The notes below the pieces were generated by a model. It saw only the letters and a program-made list of their open reading frames with translations. It did not search any database and was not told where the DNA came from. Below, piece after piece: positions 20,459 to 32,700 of a stretch of DNA of 64,000 nucleotides. The DNA lies in the NCBI RefSeq assembly GCF_000615945.1, contig NZ_BAMO01000022.1, positions 16,369-80,368 on the forward strand, in the 5' to 3' direction. A program made the position numbers and the translations under genes. The stretch comes from Caldalkalibacillus mannanilyticus JCM 10596 (GTDB taxonomy: Bacteria > Bacillota > Bacilli > Caldalkalibacillales > JCM-10596). Within the stretch, counting starts at the first letter, position 1; each line of letters begins with the position of its first letter.

Positions 20459-23400
20459 ATGTTTGATAGAAAAAACGTAGAAAATATATACAATTTATCT
20501 CCTATGCAGGAAGGGATTTTATTTCACAGTATTAAAGACCAAGAATCTCATGTCTACTTTCAACAGGCATCTGTAAGAATAGACACAAACCTAAACCAAG
20601 AAATACTGAATAGAAGCTTTCAACAACTCATACAAAAATATAGTATATTACGAACTCTGTTTATCTATCAAAAGGTAGAACGCCCCTTACAAATCGTCTT
20701 AAAAGAGAGAAAAACCAATATCTTTTTCGAAGATATTTCTCACTTGAGTGCAGAGGAACAGCAAGAATATATCAAATCCTATCAGGAAAACGATAAGAAG
20801 CAAGGCTTTGATTTAACGAGAGATTTGTTATTTCGACTAGCTGTGATACAAAAAAATAAGGATTCCTTTCTCCTGATTTGGAGCTTCCACCATATTCTAA
20901 TGGATGGCTGGTGCATAGGGATTCTTATCGATGATTTCTTTCAATTTTACAAGCAGAACTGTTCGAAGAAGGACGGTCTGGCGATTCAAGAAAAAGAGAA
21001 GTATCCCTATGTTACCTATATAAAGTGGCTCGAAAAACAAAAAAAAGAAGCAGCGATAGCCTATTGGCAAGAGTACCTGAAAGGATATGCAGAAGAAGCC
21101 TCGTTGCCCAAGAAAATAACATCGTCTACTGAAACGGAGTATATCCAAAAAAATAGATTCATGGAGCTTTCTCCAGAGAAAACAAAAGAGCTACAACGAA
21201 TAGCACAGAAGTATGGAGTTACGCTCAATATCTTGATTCAGAGTGTCTGGGGCGTATTGCTTCAAAAGTATAACTTAAAAGAGGATGTTGTTTTTGGTTC
21301 TGTTGTATCAGGGAGGCCTTCTCAAATCGAGGGGATCGAAAGTATGATCGGCTTGTTTATCAACACGGTTCCTGTACGTGTGCGAAGTAAGGCAAACATG
21401 ATTTTTTCAGAGTTGATGAGAGAGGTTCAGAACGGCTTTCTCTCATCAGAGCCTTATCAGTATCTTTCTCTAACTGAGATCCAAAACCAATCAGTTGTAA
21501 AACAAAAATTATTCGATCATATTATTGTTTTTGAGAATTTCCCCATTGGTTCAGGGCAACAGAGTGCTGAAGCACAAGAGGAAACCTTTACCTTTAAGGA
21601 AGTAGAGGTCTTTGAACAGACCAATTATGATTTTAATTTTGTCGTTTTTCCCGGTGAAGAGCTTAAGATTGAATGGAGCTATAATGCTGCCGTTTATGAC
21701 GAAGAATGGGTCAGCCGTATGAGTGAACAATGGAGAAACCTGCTAGACCAAATACTAGATCAACCAGAGATAGAAATTGGTGAATTAGTGCTAGCTACCC
21801 AAGAGGAATGCTCTAAGCTAGAGATGTGGAATCGAACAGAAAAAGCAGAGTTAGCCAACACAACAATCCATGAATGGGTAGAAAAACAAGCCCTACAAGC
21901 ACCATCAGAAGTAGCCGCTTTTTTTGATGGCAGCATCATGACTTATCAGGAGCTACATGAAAAATCAAATCAGGTCGCTTGGCGATTAAGAAAGGAAGGA
22001 GTAAGACCTCAAGAGGCGATAGGTCTTATGGTTGAACCTTCCTTTCAAATGCTGATCGGCATGCTAGGGATTCTAAAAGCAGGCGGAGCTTATGTTCCTC
22101 TCGATCCTAGACTGCCAGAGCAACGAATTTGGTTCATGTTAGAAGATACGAAGGCAAGATTTGTTCTTAGCCAAACGCCTTTGCTTTCTTCCTTCAAAGA
22201 ATGTGATCAGCAGATTAGGTGGATCGATTTGCAGGATTCCTCTCTCTACACTGGGGAGGCGATATCAATCCCTAATGTTAATTCCAGCCATGATCTAGCC
22301 TATATTATGTATACCTCAGGATCAACAGGACAGCCCAAGGGAGTGATGGTTGAGCACCGCAATATCGTGAATCTATCATCTTGGTTTGCAGACATCTATG
22401 ATCTAAGCCGTCATAAGAACATCTTACAAATGACAAACCTATCATTTGATGTGTCTGTTGAGGAAACATTGGTTCCACTGATGCATGGAGCGAAAGTAAT
22501 CATTCCGACAAGGGAAGTCCTCTGGAATTCAGAGGATTTCGGTACATTTTTACGCGAACAAGAAATCCAAATTGCTCAATTCGTTCCTGCTACATTGAAA
22601 AACCTGCTCTTAAAAACGGAGAAGATTGACAGCTTGCAGGTGGTTATCTGTGGAGGAGAAGCTTTAGATATTAATACAGCCAAAAGAGTTGCGGCAATGG
22701 GTTATTCCTTGTACAACCATTATGGCCCGACTGAAACAACAGTAGATGTCTTAACCTATCCTTATCAGGAGTCTGCTACACCTGTTTATATCGGTAAACC
22801 GATTTATAATGTTCAGGCTTACATACTAGATCATCATCATAAACAAGTGGGAATTGGAGTCCCAGGAGAACTGTGGATTTCTGGTGCAGGTGTTTCAAGA
22901 GGGTATGTAAACCATGAAGAGAGAACAGCAGAAAGCTTTATTCCCGCCCCATTAGGAAAAGGGAACATGTATCGTACTGGTGATCTTGCTTGCATCCACC
23001 TGACGGAAATATTGAATACCTTGGTCGAATCGATCAGCAGGTCAAAATAAGGGGTCAACGGATTGAATTGGGCGAAATCCTTGCCCAATTAAAGGAGCAT
23101 CCTTCTATAGAAGATGCCGTTGTGACTATTTATCAGGATGATCGTTTAAACAAATTTTTAGTGGCTTATTATGTTTTGAAATCAGCAAATGTGGAAGCAA
23201 ATCTGACTGATATACGAGAATTCTTGTCCATGACATTGCCTGATTATATGGTTCCTTCTTATTACATTCAAATGGAGAGCCTCCCATTAAACCATAATGG
23301 AAAAATTGATTTAGCTAAATTACCAACGCCATCTGGAAAGATGGATACAGGTAAAAGCTATGTGGCACCTGCAAGCGAAATGGAAGAAGCCCTTGCTCAG

Positions 23401-26400
23401 GTTTGGCAAGAGGTACTGGGCGTAGACCAAGTGAGTATGGATGATCATTATTTTGACCTTGGTGGTGATTCGATCAAAGCATTGCAGATCGTTTCTCGAT
23501 TACATAAGAAAAATATAAAGCTTGATTTAAAGGCTTTATTTAAGTATCCGGTGCTTCGAGAACTAAGTGCTCAAATCGAAAAAGCAGGGGTGGAAAAAGA
23601 GGGAGCTCTACAGAAAACGCAAGGAATGATCAGTGGTCAAGCTCCACTCACGCCAATCCAGCATTGGTTTTTTGAACAGCAATTTACCGATGCCCATCAT
23701 TGGAATCAAGGAGTGATGTTTAAGAGCCGAGAAGCCTTGCATGAAGCTTATCTACATAAGGTCTTTACGAAGCTCCTTGTCCATCATGATGCGCTGCGGA
23801 TGACCTATTCAGAAGAAGGGGAGATCCAACAGTTTAATCAAGGGTTGAACCATATAGGCTACACCTTGGAAGTCGTAGATTGTCGACAAGAGCCTTCTTC
23901 ACAAGGACAGTCTGAGGAACAAGAGAGAATGTATCTTGAACATGAAGCGACTCGCCTGCAAGAGAGTATCAACCTACAGAAGGGACCCTTAGTGCGTGTG
24001 GGACTGTTCCGTACTCTAGAAGCGGATTATCTGCTGGTGGCTGTCCATCATCTCGTCGTAGATGCGGTATCATGGCGAATTCTACTGGAGGATTTGAATC
24101 AAGCCTATCTGCAAGCCAAGCAGGGAGAGGAGATTCTCTTTCAGGATAAAACCACTTCCTACAAAGAATGGGCAGAAAAGCTGGTCCACTATGCCAACAG
24201 CCCAGCCACGCTCAGGTATCTGCCCTACTGGAAGCAGGTTGAAAGCAGTACCGTCATTCCTTTACCTAAAGCGTCAACGGTGGAGAACCTACAGATGCTG
24301 GACAGCGAACGATACGAGCTGGAATGGAGCCAAGAGGAAACCGAGCAGCTGCTACGGGCGGTTCACCAAGCCTACCGCACCCAGACACAGGATGTCCTTC
24401 TGAGTGCATTGGTCCTAACCCTATATGAGTGGACGAAACAGCCTCATGTGGCAGTACAGCTTGAGGGGCATGGAAGAGAAGCCCTGTTTGAAGATGTAGA
24501 CTTATACCGTACCGTAGGCTGGTTTACGACGCAATACCCTGTCGTCTTCCATCTGCCAATCACGGATCAGGATGAAGAAAAAGCTCAAGAAGCAACAAGC
24601 CAACGAGAGGTCAATCTAGAGCTTCATCTTGGGGAACTGCTTAAGACGGTCAAGGAACGGTTAAGACAGATTCCTGAGAAAGGAATTCACTATGGCCTTT
24701 TACGTTATCTGACGGAAGAGAAGCATAAGGCAGGTGTATCCTTCGAGTTAGATCCAGAAATCAACTTTAATTATCTGGGAGAATTCAGTGAATCAGCAAC
24801 GTCACAGACAGGTGAACAAGCAGATGCAGGGGCTATCTTAGAGATGTCCAGCCTCCCAACGGGAGCCCAAGTCAGCCCTAGAGTTGAACGGACTCATGTT
24901 CTTGATATCAATGCCCTAGTGATGCAGGGTAAGCTGCACATGATGTGGAATGTTCACCCACAGGAAATCGATCGTCAGACAATGGACTGGTTACTCCAGC
25001 CTATCGAGCCAATCTACAACAGCTGATGAGTCATTGCTTGTCCAAGCAAGAAACGGAACGGACTCCTTCGGATGTAGGGTGTACGGACGTGTCACTGAGT
25101 GAGTGGAAAGAAATCCAACAACAGCTTCCTGACTCCAAGATCGAGAAGCTGTATGCTCTCTCACCGATGCAGGAGGGGATGTTCTTTCATTACCTGTATG
25201 ACCGCCAAACCACGATGTATATAGAACAAACGGTTCTTACTCTTGAGGGAGAGCTGAACCTTGAGTATTTTAGACAGAGCCTGCAACACTTGAGTCAACG
25301 TCATGATGTTTGTCGCACGGCGTTTCTTTATGAAGGACTAACCAAGCCGATGCAGGCGGTTCTTGCCGATCGGGAGATTGCCTTTCATTACGAAGAAATG
25401 AAGGAGCTCACCCAGCAGAAAGTGACAGAATACGTGGAAGCCTATCGTCAGCAGGAGCAAGTCAGAGGCTTTGATCTATTGCATGACCCGCTGATTCGGG
25501 TGGCTGTTTTAGCCGAGAGCAGGGAGCGCTATCATGTGCTTTGGACCTTCCATCATATTCTTATGGATGGTTGGTGTATGGGCATCATTATGAATGATTT
25601 TTTCCAATTCTACAAAGATCAAAAAATGAATCGCCCCTTAACGGTTGTTCAAGCGCCTGCCTTCTCTGATTATATTGATTGGCTTCATCAGCAAGATAAA
25701 TCAGGAGCATTATCTTATTGGGAAAAGAAATTAGCCTCTTTTGAACAAATAAGTGTGCTTCCTAAGAAGCAGAGTACTGTAGAGAGTCATGCAGAGTTTA
25801 AGCAGGAAGAGGTATCGCTGAATATTGATTTTGCTATAACTGATCAGATACGCCGTTATTGTCAAAGGAATAAAGTGACAATGAACACGTTTATTCAAAG
25901 CGTCTGGGCAATCTTACTGCAAAGATATAATCGTGTGGAGGACGTTGTCTTTGGCTCCGTTGTGTCGGGAAGACCAAGTACAGTCAAGGGAATCGAGGAA
26001 ATGGTTGGATTGTTTATTAATACGATCCCTACCCGCATCCAAAGCTCGTCAACGATTTCTGTTAAAGAACTCTTACAGCAAGTACAACAAGCTGCTTTAG
26101 AGGACCAAGCCCATGACTATGTATCCCTTGCCGAGATACAAAGTCAGACTCTCTTAAAGCAGGACTTATTTGATCATATTATGATCTTTGAAAACTATCC
26201 TTTAGTAGAAAAAATGAAAAAAATGAGTGTAGACCCAGAAATCGATTTGGCAATTACACAGAGTGAATCGTATGAAAGGACCAATTACAGCTTAAATATT
26301 GTTGTTGTTCCAGGAGACAGCGTCACGATCCATTTTCATTACAATCAGGCAGATTATGATCGTGCGAGGATCGAAAAAGTGAGTCAGCATTTTCAGCATT

Positions 26401-29400
26401 TGCTTCTTCAAATAGTAAATAGTGCGGAGACCCGGGACCTGAAAGTATCTGAGCTGGAATTGATAACGCCTGAGGAACAGAAAGAGCTTCTTCGCTGGAG
26501 TACGCAGGTGGGGAGCTATTCACGAGAAAACACCATTCATGAAATGTTTGAAAAACAGGCTCAAACAACCCCGAATAAAATCGCTCTGAGCTGTAATCAA
26601 GTTCAGCTTAGCTATGCTGAAGTAAATGCTAAAGCGAATCAATGGGCGAGAGTGTTGCGGGATAAAGGAGTAGGCACGGACCATATTATTGGGATTATGC
26701 TGCCGCGATCGTTGGAGATGGGAATTGGACTGCTTGCTATTCTCAAAGCAGGGGGCGCTTATCTGCCGATTGATCCGAGCTACCCTAAGGAACGAATAGA
26801 GTACTATCTCAAAGATAGCGGAGTCGATCTATTATTAACCTTGCCTTATTTAATGGAGGATCTTAAATTTACAGGGACATGGATTGATGTTTCTGCGGAG
26901 AGGATCGAGAGTTATTCCACAGAAAATGTGGAAGTGATCAATCAGGCAAATGATTTAGCTTACGTTATTTATACCTCAGGATCAACGGGTGAACCAAAAG
27001 GAGTCATGATTGAGCATAAAAGTGTAGTCAATTATGTGCAATGGCGAAGAGAACAGTATGGTATACAGCCAGATGATGTTGCTTTACAGCTTATATCCTA
27101 TGCCTTTGATGGGTATGGTTCCAATTATTATTCAGCCCTTCTAACTGGCGGCAAGCTAGTACTAGTGACAGAGGAAGAACATGTGAACTTTAGATCCATT
27201 GTCGATACCATTCGTCAAGAGAAAGTAACACATATGAGTCTTGTTCCAGCAATGTATAAAGAGATTCTAGCTATAGGAAGCATGGAGGACCTAAGAACTT
27301 TACGTTTTGTCGTTTTAGCTGGTGAATCAAGTGAGGCTGCCTTAATTGAGCAGAGTAGAGAAAAAGCTCCTCATATCTTACTCATTAACGAGTATGGTCC
27401 CACAGAGAACTGCATAGCTACAAGTGCTCATTTAGGAATGAGTGCAGATGAGCATGCGATTATTGGTAAGCCTGTCTATCATCATGAACTCTATGTACTT
27501 GATCCACAATTGAGTTTTGTCCCATCAGGGGTACCAGGAGAATTGTACGTTGGTGGAGCAGGGTTAGCAAGAGGATATTTACACCGCCCAGAGCAAACAA
27601 GTGAGGCGTTTATCTCACACCCCTTTAAGCCAAATGAACGCTTATATAAAACAGGTGATCTAGTTACCTGGCTAGATGATGGAAGCTTAAAGTATCTGGG
27701 AAGAGTAGATCAACAGCTCAAAATCAATGGACATCGCATCGAATTGGGTGAAATTGAAAATCACATCAATCGTTATGAGGCTATTCAAGACTCTGTTGTT
27801 ATCGCTCATGAGGATCCCATTCTTTCTGTAAAGAGATTATCAGCTTTTATCATGATGAAGGAGCCATGTGATACTAGGGAGCTACAAGCTTATTTGAAAA
27901 AACAGCTCCCTTACTATATGATTCCTACTCGTTATCTTGAAATTGAGCAGCTGCCGTTAACGCCTACAGGCAAAGTGGATCGTGCTCTATTAGCTCAATG
28001 GGCTATGGAACAGCAGCAGGAGCTACCACTTATATTGATCCTCGTACTGAGCAAGAGGAAATCATGGCTGCCGTATGGAAAGAGGTTTTAGGAATCGAAA
28101 AAATCAGCGTGGAGCAAAACTATTTCGAGCTGGGTGGAGATTCAATAAAAGCTGTACAAATTGTAGCTCGCTTAAGTAAATATAAATGGAAGCTCGAAGT
28201 AAAGGATTTATTTGAGCAGCCAACACTCGAAGAGGCAAGTACCATGCTTAAAAGAATTACCGCTTCGATTTCACAAGAGAGTGTAACAGGAGAGGTTCTT
28301 TTAACCCCCATCCAGCAATGGTTTTTTGAACAAACATTTTCAGAGCAACATCATTGGAATCAAGCGATGATGTTATACAGTCCAAAAGGCTTTAAACCGG
28401 AATTCGTTCATAAGGCATTTGAAAAAATAACAGAACAGCATGATGCATTGCGCATGTCCTATATTCAAACAGATGAGGGGATTAAACAGATCAATAACGG
28501 TCTAGAGGGAACCTATTTTTCATTAGAATCCTATGATCTCATTGACGAAAATGAAGAACTATTAAGAAAAATAGAGAATGAGGTTAATCAGCTTCATCGT
28601 CGCTTTGATTTAGAACGAGGTCCGCTTGTGCAACTGGGCTTGTTTAGAACTAGAGAAGGAGATCATCTGCTCATTATTGTCCATCATCTAATTATAGACG
28701 GGATATCATGGAGAATCCTCCTTGAAGACTTCCAGATGGGATATGAACAGCTTCTTAAAAAAGAGGAAATCACCTTGCCAGAAAAGACCCATTCCTATCA
28801 AGAATGGGCTAAGAGATTAAGCCACCTAGCGCAAGACGCAAGATTCTTAGAAAAAGAGATTTCCTATTGGAAAGGTATAGAGACTACTGTTGTACAACCC
28901 TTGCCCAAAGAGCAGCAAATAGAGAGCAGAAAGTGGGTAGAATGCAACACGATTCAGATTGAATGGACGAAGGAACTGACCCATCATTTCGTTCATTCCG
29001 CGCATAAGACCTATCAAACCAATATGAACGATCTATTGTTAGTAGCATTAGGGCTGGCTTTTAAGGCATGGACGGGTCAAGAGCAACTCGCTGTTCAGCT
29101 TGAAGGACATGGAAGAGAAGACCTGATACCTGATACGAATATATCAAGGACCATGGGATGGTTTACCTCGTTCTATCCAGTTCTACTAAACATAGATACG
29201 ACTCAAGACCTTTCCTACGTGATCAAATCAACAAAGGAGATGCTAAGACGTATTCCTAATAAAGGAGCAGGATATGGTATTGTAAAATATTTGACTCCAA
29301 AACAAATCATTGAGGAAAAACAATTGTCATTTCATTTGCAGCCTGAGGTTAACTTTAATTATTTAGGTCAGTTTGATGAGGGAAATAAGGAAACAGGCAT

Positions 29401-29702
29401 TACGTTTTCATCTTTGAGCAGTGGGATTCCAGTTGGCGCAAATTCAGAAAAAACGTATCCCCTTGATGTTAGTGGAATGATCGTAAATGGTAGATTAGAG
29501 TTTACTTTTACTTTTCATCATAAAGAATTTAACATTCAAACGATTCAAACCTTGGCACACAGCTTTAAAGAAAATCTAGATCAACATGATCGAACATTGT
29601 TGCAGTAAAACAGAAACAGAGATCACTCCAAGTGACTTAGGAGATAAAGAGTTGAGTCTAGAAGAATTAGATGACATCTCAGAAATGTTAATGGAATTGT
29701 AA
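20459..29702 (+). CDS. NRPS2: C-A3-T-E-C-A4-T-E (four frameshifts)
   Basis: Modules 3 and 4, about 3,080 residues. ATG 20459 follows AGAGG; a GTG at 20450 lies in the ribosome site. Order: DCL-type C ([22 protein letters not shown]), A3 (21860-23330), T, E (23630-25020), C (25140-26450), A4 (26530-27980), T (28040-28240), E (28290-29620). A3 reads DVEQIGHVDK, which I cannot assign (polar or basic is likely). A4 reads DGSSVAEIAK, nearest to the fengycin Tyr code DGTITAEVAK. Both residues are epimerized. Frame breaks: near 22995 (one base lost between GDLA and DGNIEYLGR), after 24999 (A lost relative to the paralogous copy at 34329), near 28015 and near 29580. The restored end, [16 protein letters not shown], stops at 29700-29702. 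E3 has [10 protein letters not shown], with Ala replacing the usual Gly. Confidence 0.88.
23647..25588 (+). repeat. E-C cassette, direct repeat copy 1
   Basis: This 1,942-base stretch covers the E domain of module 3 and the N-terminal half of the C domain of module 4. It is nearly identical in DNA to 32976-34918 (E of module 5 and C of module 6). Long blocks match exactly, and it is one base shorter because an A is missing after 24999. Similarity drops sharply on both sides. Confidence 0.9.
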
Positions 29703-29741
29703 TGAATAGGATTATTTACCACTAAAGAGGGTGTTTTAATT

Positions 29742-32700
29742 ATGAAAAAAGATCTAATAGAAAAAGTATATTCTTTATCGCCTATGCAGGAAGGAATGTT
29801 GTTCGAAACCTTATTACAGCCTGCCTCATCTGCTTATGTTCAACAAATGAACTTTACATTATCAGGTGCTCTCGACTTGGAAGCTTTTGAAAAAAGCTTC
29901 CAAGCCTTAATTGATCGATACGAAATTTTTCGTACAGTCTTTATTTATGAAAAAGTACAACGCCCTAAGCAGGTGGTTTTAAAGCAAAGGGAAGCTAAAT
30001 TCACCTATATTGATATACGTCAGCAAAGTGATGCTGAACGGAGAGAAACTCTTCTTCATTTGCAAGAGCAAGATAAATCTCTTGGATTTCATTTGTTTCG
30101 CGATCCTTTGATTCGCATGACGGTGATTCATTGCCGTGAAGAGGTTTATCGCGTGATCTGGAGCTTCCATCATATCTTAATGGATGGCTGGTGCATGGGC
30201 GTAGTTCTGGATGAGTTTTTCCAAATGTATGAACAGTATAGAACGAAACAGCCACTTATGCTAAGCCCTGTCCAACCATATCAGCGCTATATTCAATGGG
30301 TAGAAGAACAAGCAGAAGAGGAAGCCTTGGATTACTGGAGAAGCTATTTAGATGGATACGAAAATATGACTGGTTTACCAACCACATCTGATAAAAGCAC
30401 GATGACTGCATTGTTTAAACCCGCCGAGCTGTGCTTACCTTTATCGAAGCAGATAACAGAAAGATTAACAGAGCTAGCGCACAAATCGCAAGTAACACTG
30501 AATGTATGTCTTCAGACTATCTGGGCACTTTTATTACAAAGATATAATCGAACTGATGACGTGGTTTTTGGTTCAGTTGTTTCAGGCAGACCTGCTGAGA
30601 TTGAGGGGATTGAAAAAATGGTAGGGTTGTTTATCAATACGATTCCTGTTCGTATTCAATCAGCGGGGGAAGAAACCTTTTTAGATCTGGTGAAGAAGAC
30701 TCAGCAAGGGGCACTCCAATCTGAAAAATATCACTATAGCAGTCTAGCAAAGCTTCAAAAACAACAGGGACAAAAAGTAGATGTTATTCAACATATTATG
30801 GTGTTTGAAAACTTTCCCTTTGAAGCGTCGGAAAAAACTTTATCAGGTTTAACTATTTCAGACATCGATATTTTTGAACAAACCAATTATGATCTGACCA
30901 TTGTTGTCCTACCAGGCGAAGAAATGACGATTACATTTGATTATAATGCCCATGTGTATGATGCCAATTTTATGCGAAGAGTAGGGGAGCATTTCTTACA
31001 TACGATAGAAACAGTGATCCAGCATCCCGAAATAAAGGTAAGTGAAATAGAGATTATTACGGAGCAAGAGAAACAGGAAATGATTACTCGATTTGGTTCA
31101 ACATCTGTACCCTATCCAAAGAACAAAACCATTCATGAACTGATTGAGGAACAGGCGCAACGAACACCAGAGCGAGTGGCGGTAGTGAGTGGAAATCAAG
31201 AGCTTACTTATCAAGAATTAATAACAAAAGCCAATCAGGTAGCGTTCATTCTTAGAGAGAAAGGAGTACGCTCTAACGAGATCGTTGGCTTACTCATGGA
31301 GCACTCTCTCGAAACGATCATTGGTATACTAGGCATCCTTAAATCAGGTGCCGCTTATTTACCTATTGATCCAGAGTATCCCAGAGAACGAATCGATTAT
31401 ATGCTTGCTGATAGTCAAGCACGCGTTCTTCTTACTCATCAAAAAGGGGTTGAACGACATGCTTACCTCTGCGCTAATGAACAGAAAACAATCCCTGAAC
31501 TTCTGTTCATAGAAGAGATATTGGCACAAGAAATCCATCAGCCGGTGATTAACAATGTCAACGCACCACATGATTTGATTTATCTCCTGTATACATCAGG
31601 TTCAACTGGAAAACCAAAAGGTGCCATGATCAACCATCAGGGAGTTGTCAATTACATCTGGTGGGCGAACAAATCCTATGTAAAAGGGGAGAATGTAGAT
31701 TTCGCTCTATACTCTTCTATATCGTTTGATTTAACAGTTACCTCTATCTTTACTCCTTTGCTAGCAGGAAATAAAATTCGGATTTATTCAGGGGGGAATA
31801 AAGAACTGTTGATTCAACAGGTTCTGGAGGAAAATGAGGTTGGCATTATAAAGCTAACTCCTTCTCATTTAAAATTAATCAAAAGCATGGATGTCCAAGG
31901 TTCAAGGCTGAAACGCATGATCGTTGGTGGAGAAGCGTTAGAAACAGAGCTTGCTAGAGAGATTGTCCAGCATTTTAATGGAAATCTAGAAATCTATAAC
32001 GAATATGGACCGACTGAAACGGTGGTTGGGTGTATGATTTACCGTTACGATCCGCTAAAAGACCAACGCTTCGAGGTTCCTATCGGTATGCCAGCAGACA
32101 ACGTGCAAATCTATCTTTTAGATCAGCATTTGCATCTCGTGCCCCAAGGGATAGCAGGAGAGATTTGTATTGCAGGTGATGGAGTAGCACGAGGGTACTT
32201 AAACCAAGCAGAGAAAACAGCCGAAAGCTTTATTAACCTTGAGCTGGCAGGTAAAGGGAAGATGTATCGAACGGGAGATTTAGCGCGTATTCTGCCAGAT
32301 GGGAATATAGAGTATCTAGGGCGTCTTGATCATCAAGTAAAAATCCGGGGTTACCGTATCGAATTAGGAGAGATCACATATCAGCTCATTCAGCATCCTC
32401 TTATTGAAGATGCTATTGTATTAACGCACCATGAACTCGGTTCAGCTCCGGCTTTAGTAGCATATTTTGTGCCAAAAGAAGAAGAGCTTCAACAGAGCGC
32501 TGAAACAGATCAGCCTGAATCTCACAGCTCGCTTAGGGTTTCTGCTCTACGTGAGTTTTTAGCCCAAGCGTTGCCTGATTATATGATTCCATCCTATTTT
32601 GTAGCTATGGAAAAGTTGCCGTTAAATGCGAACGGGAAGGTGGAGCGGAAACAGCTTCCTCATCCAAAAGAAAGTATAAGTACAGGAAAAGCATATATTG

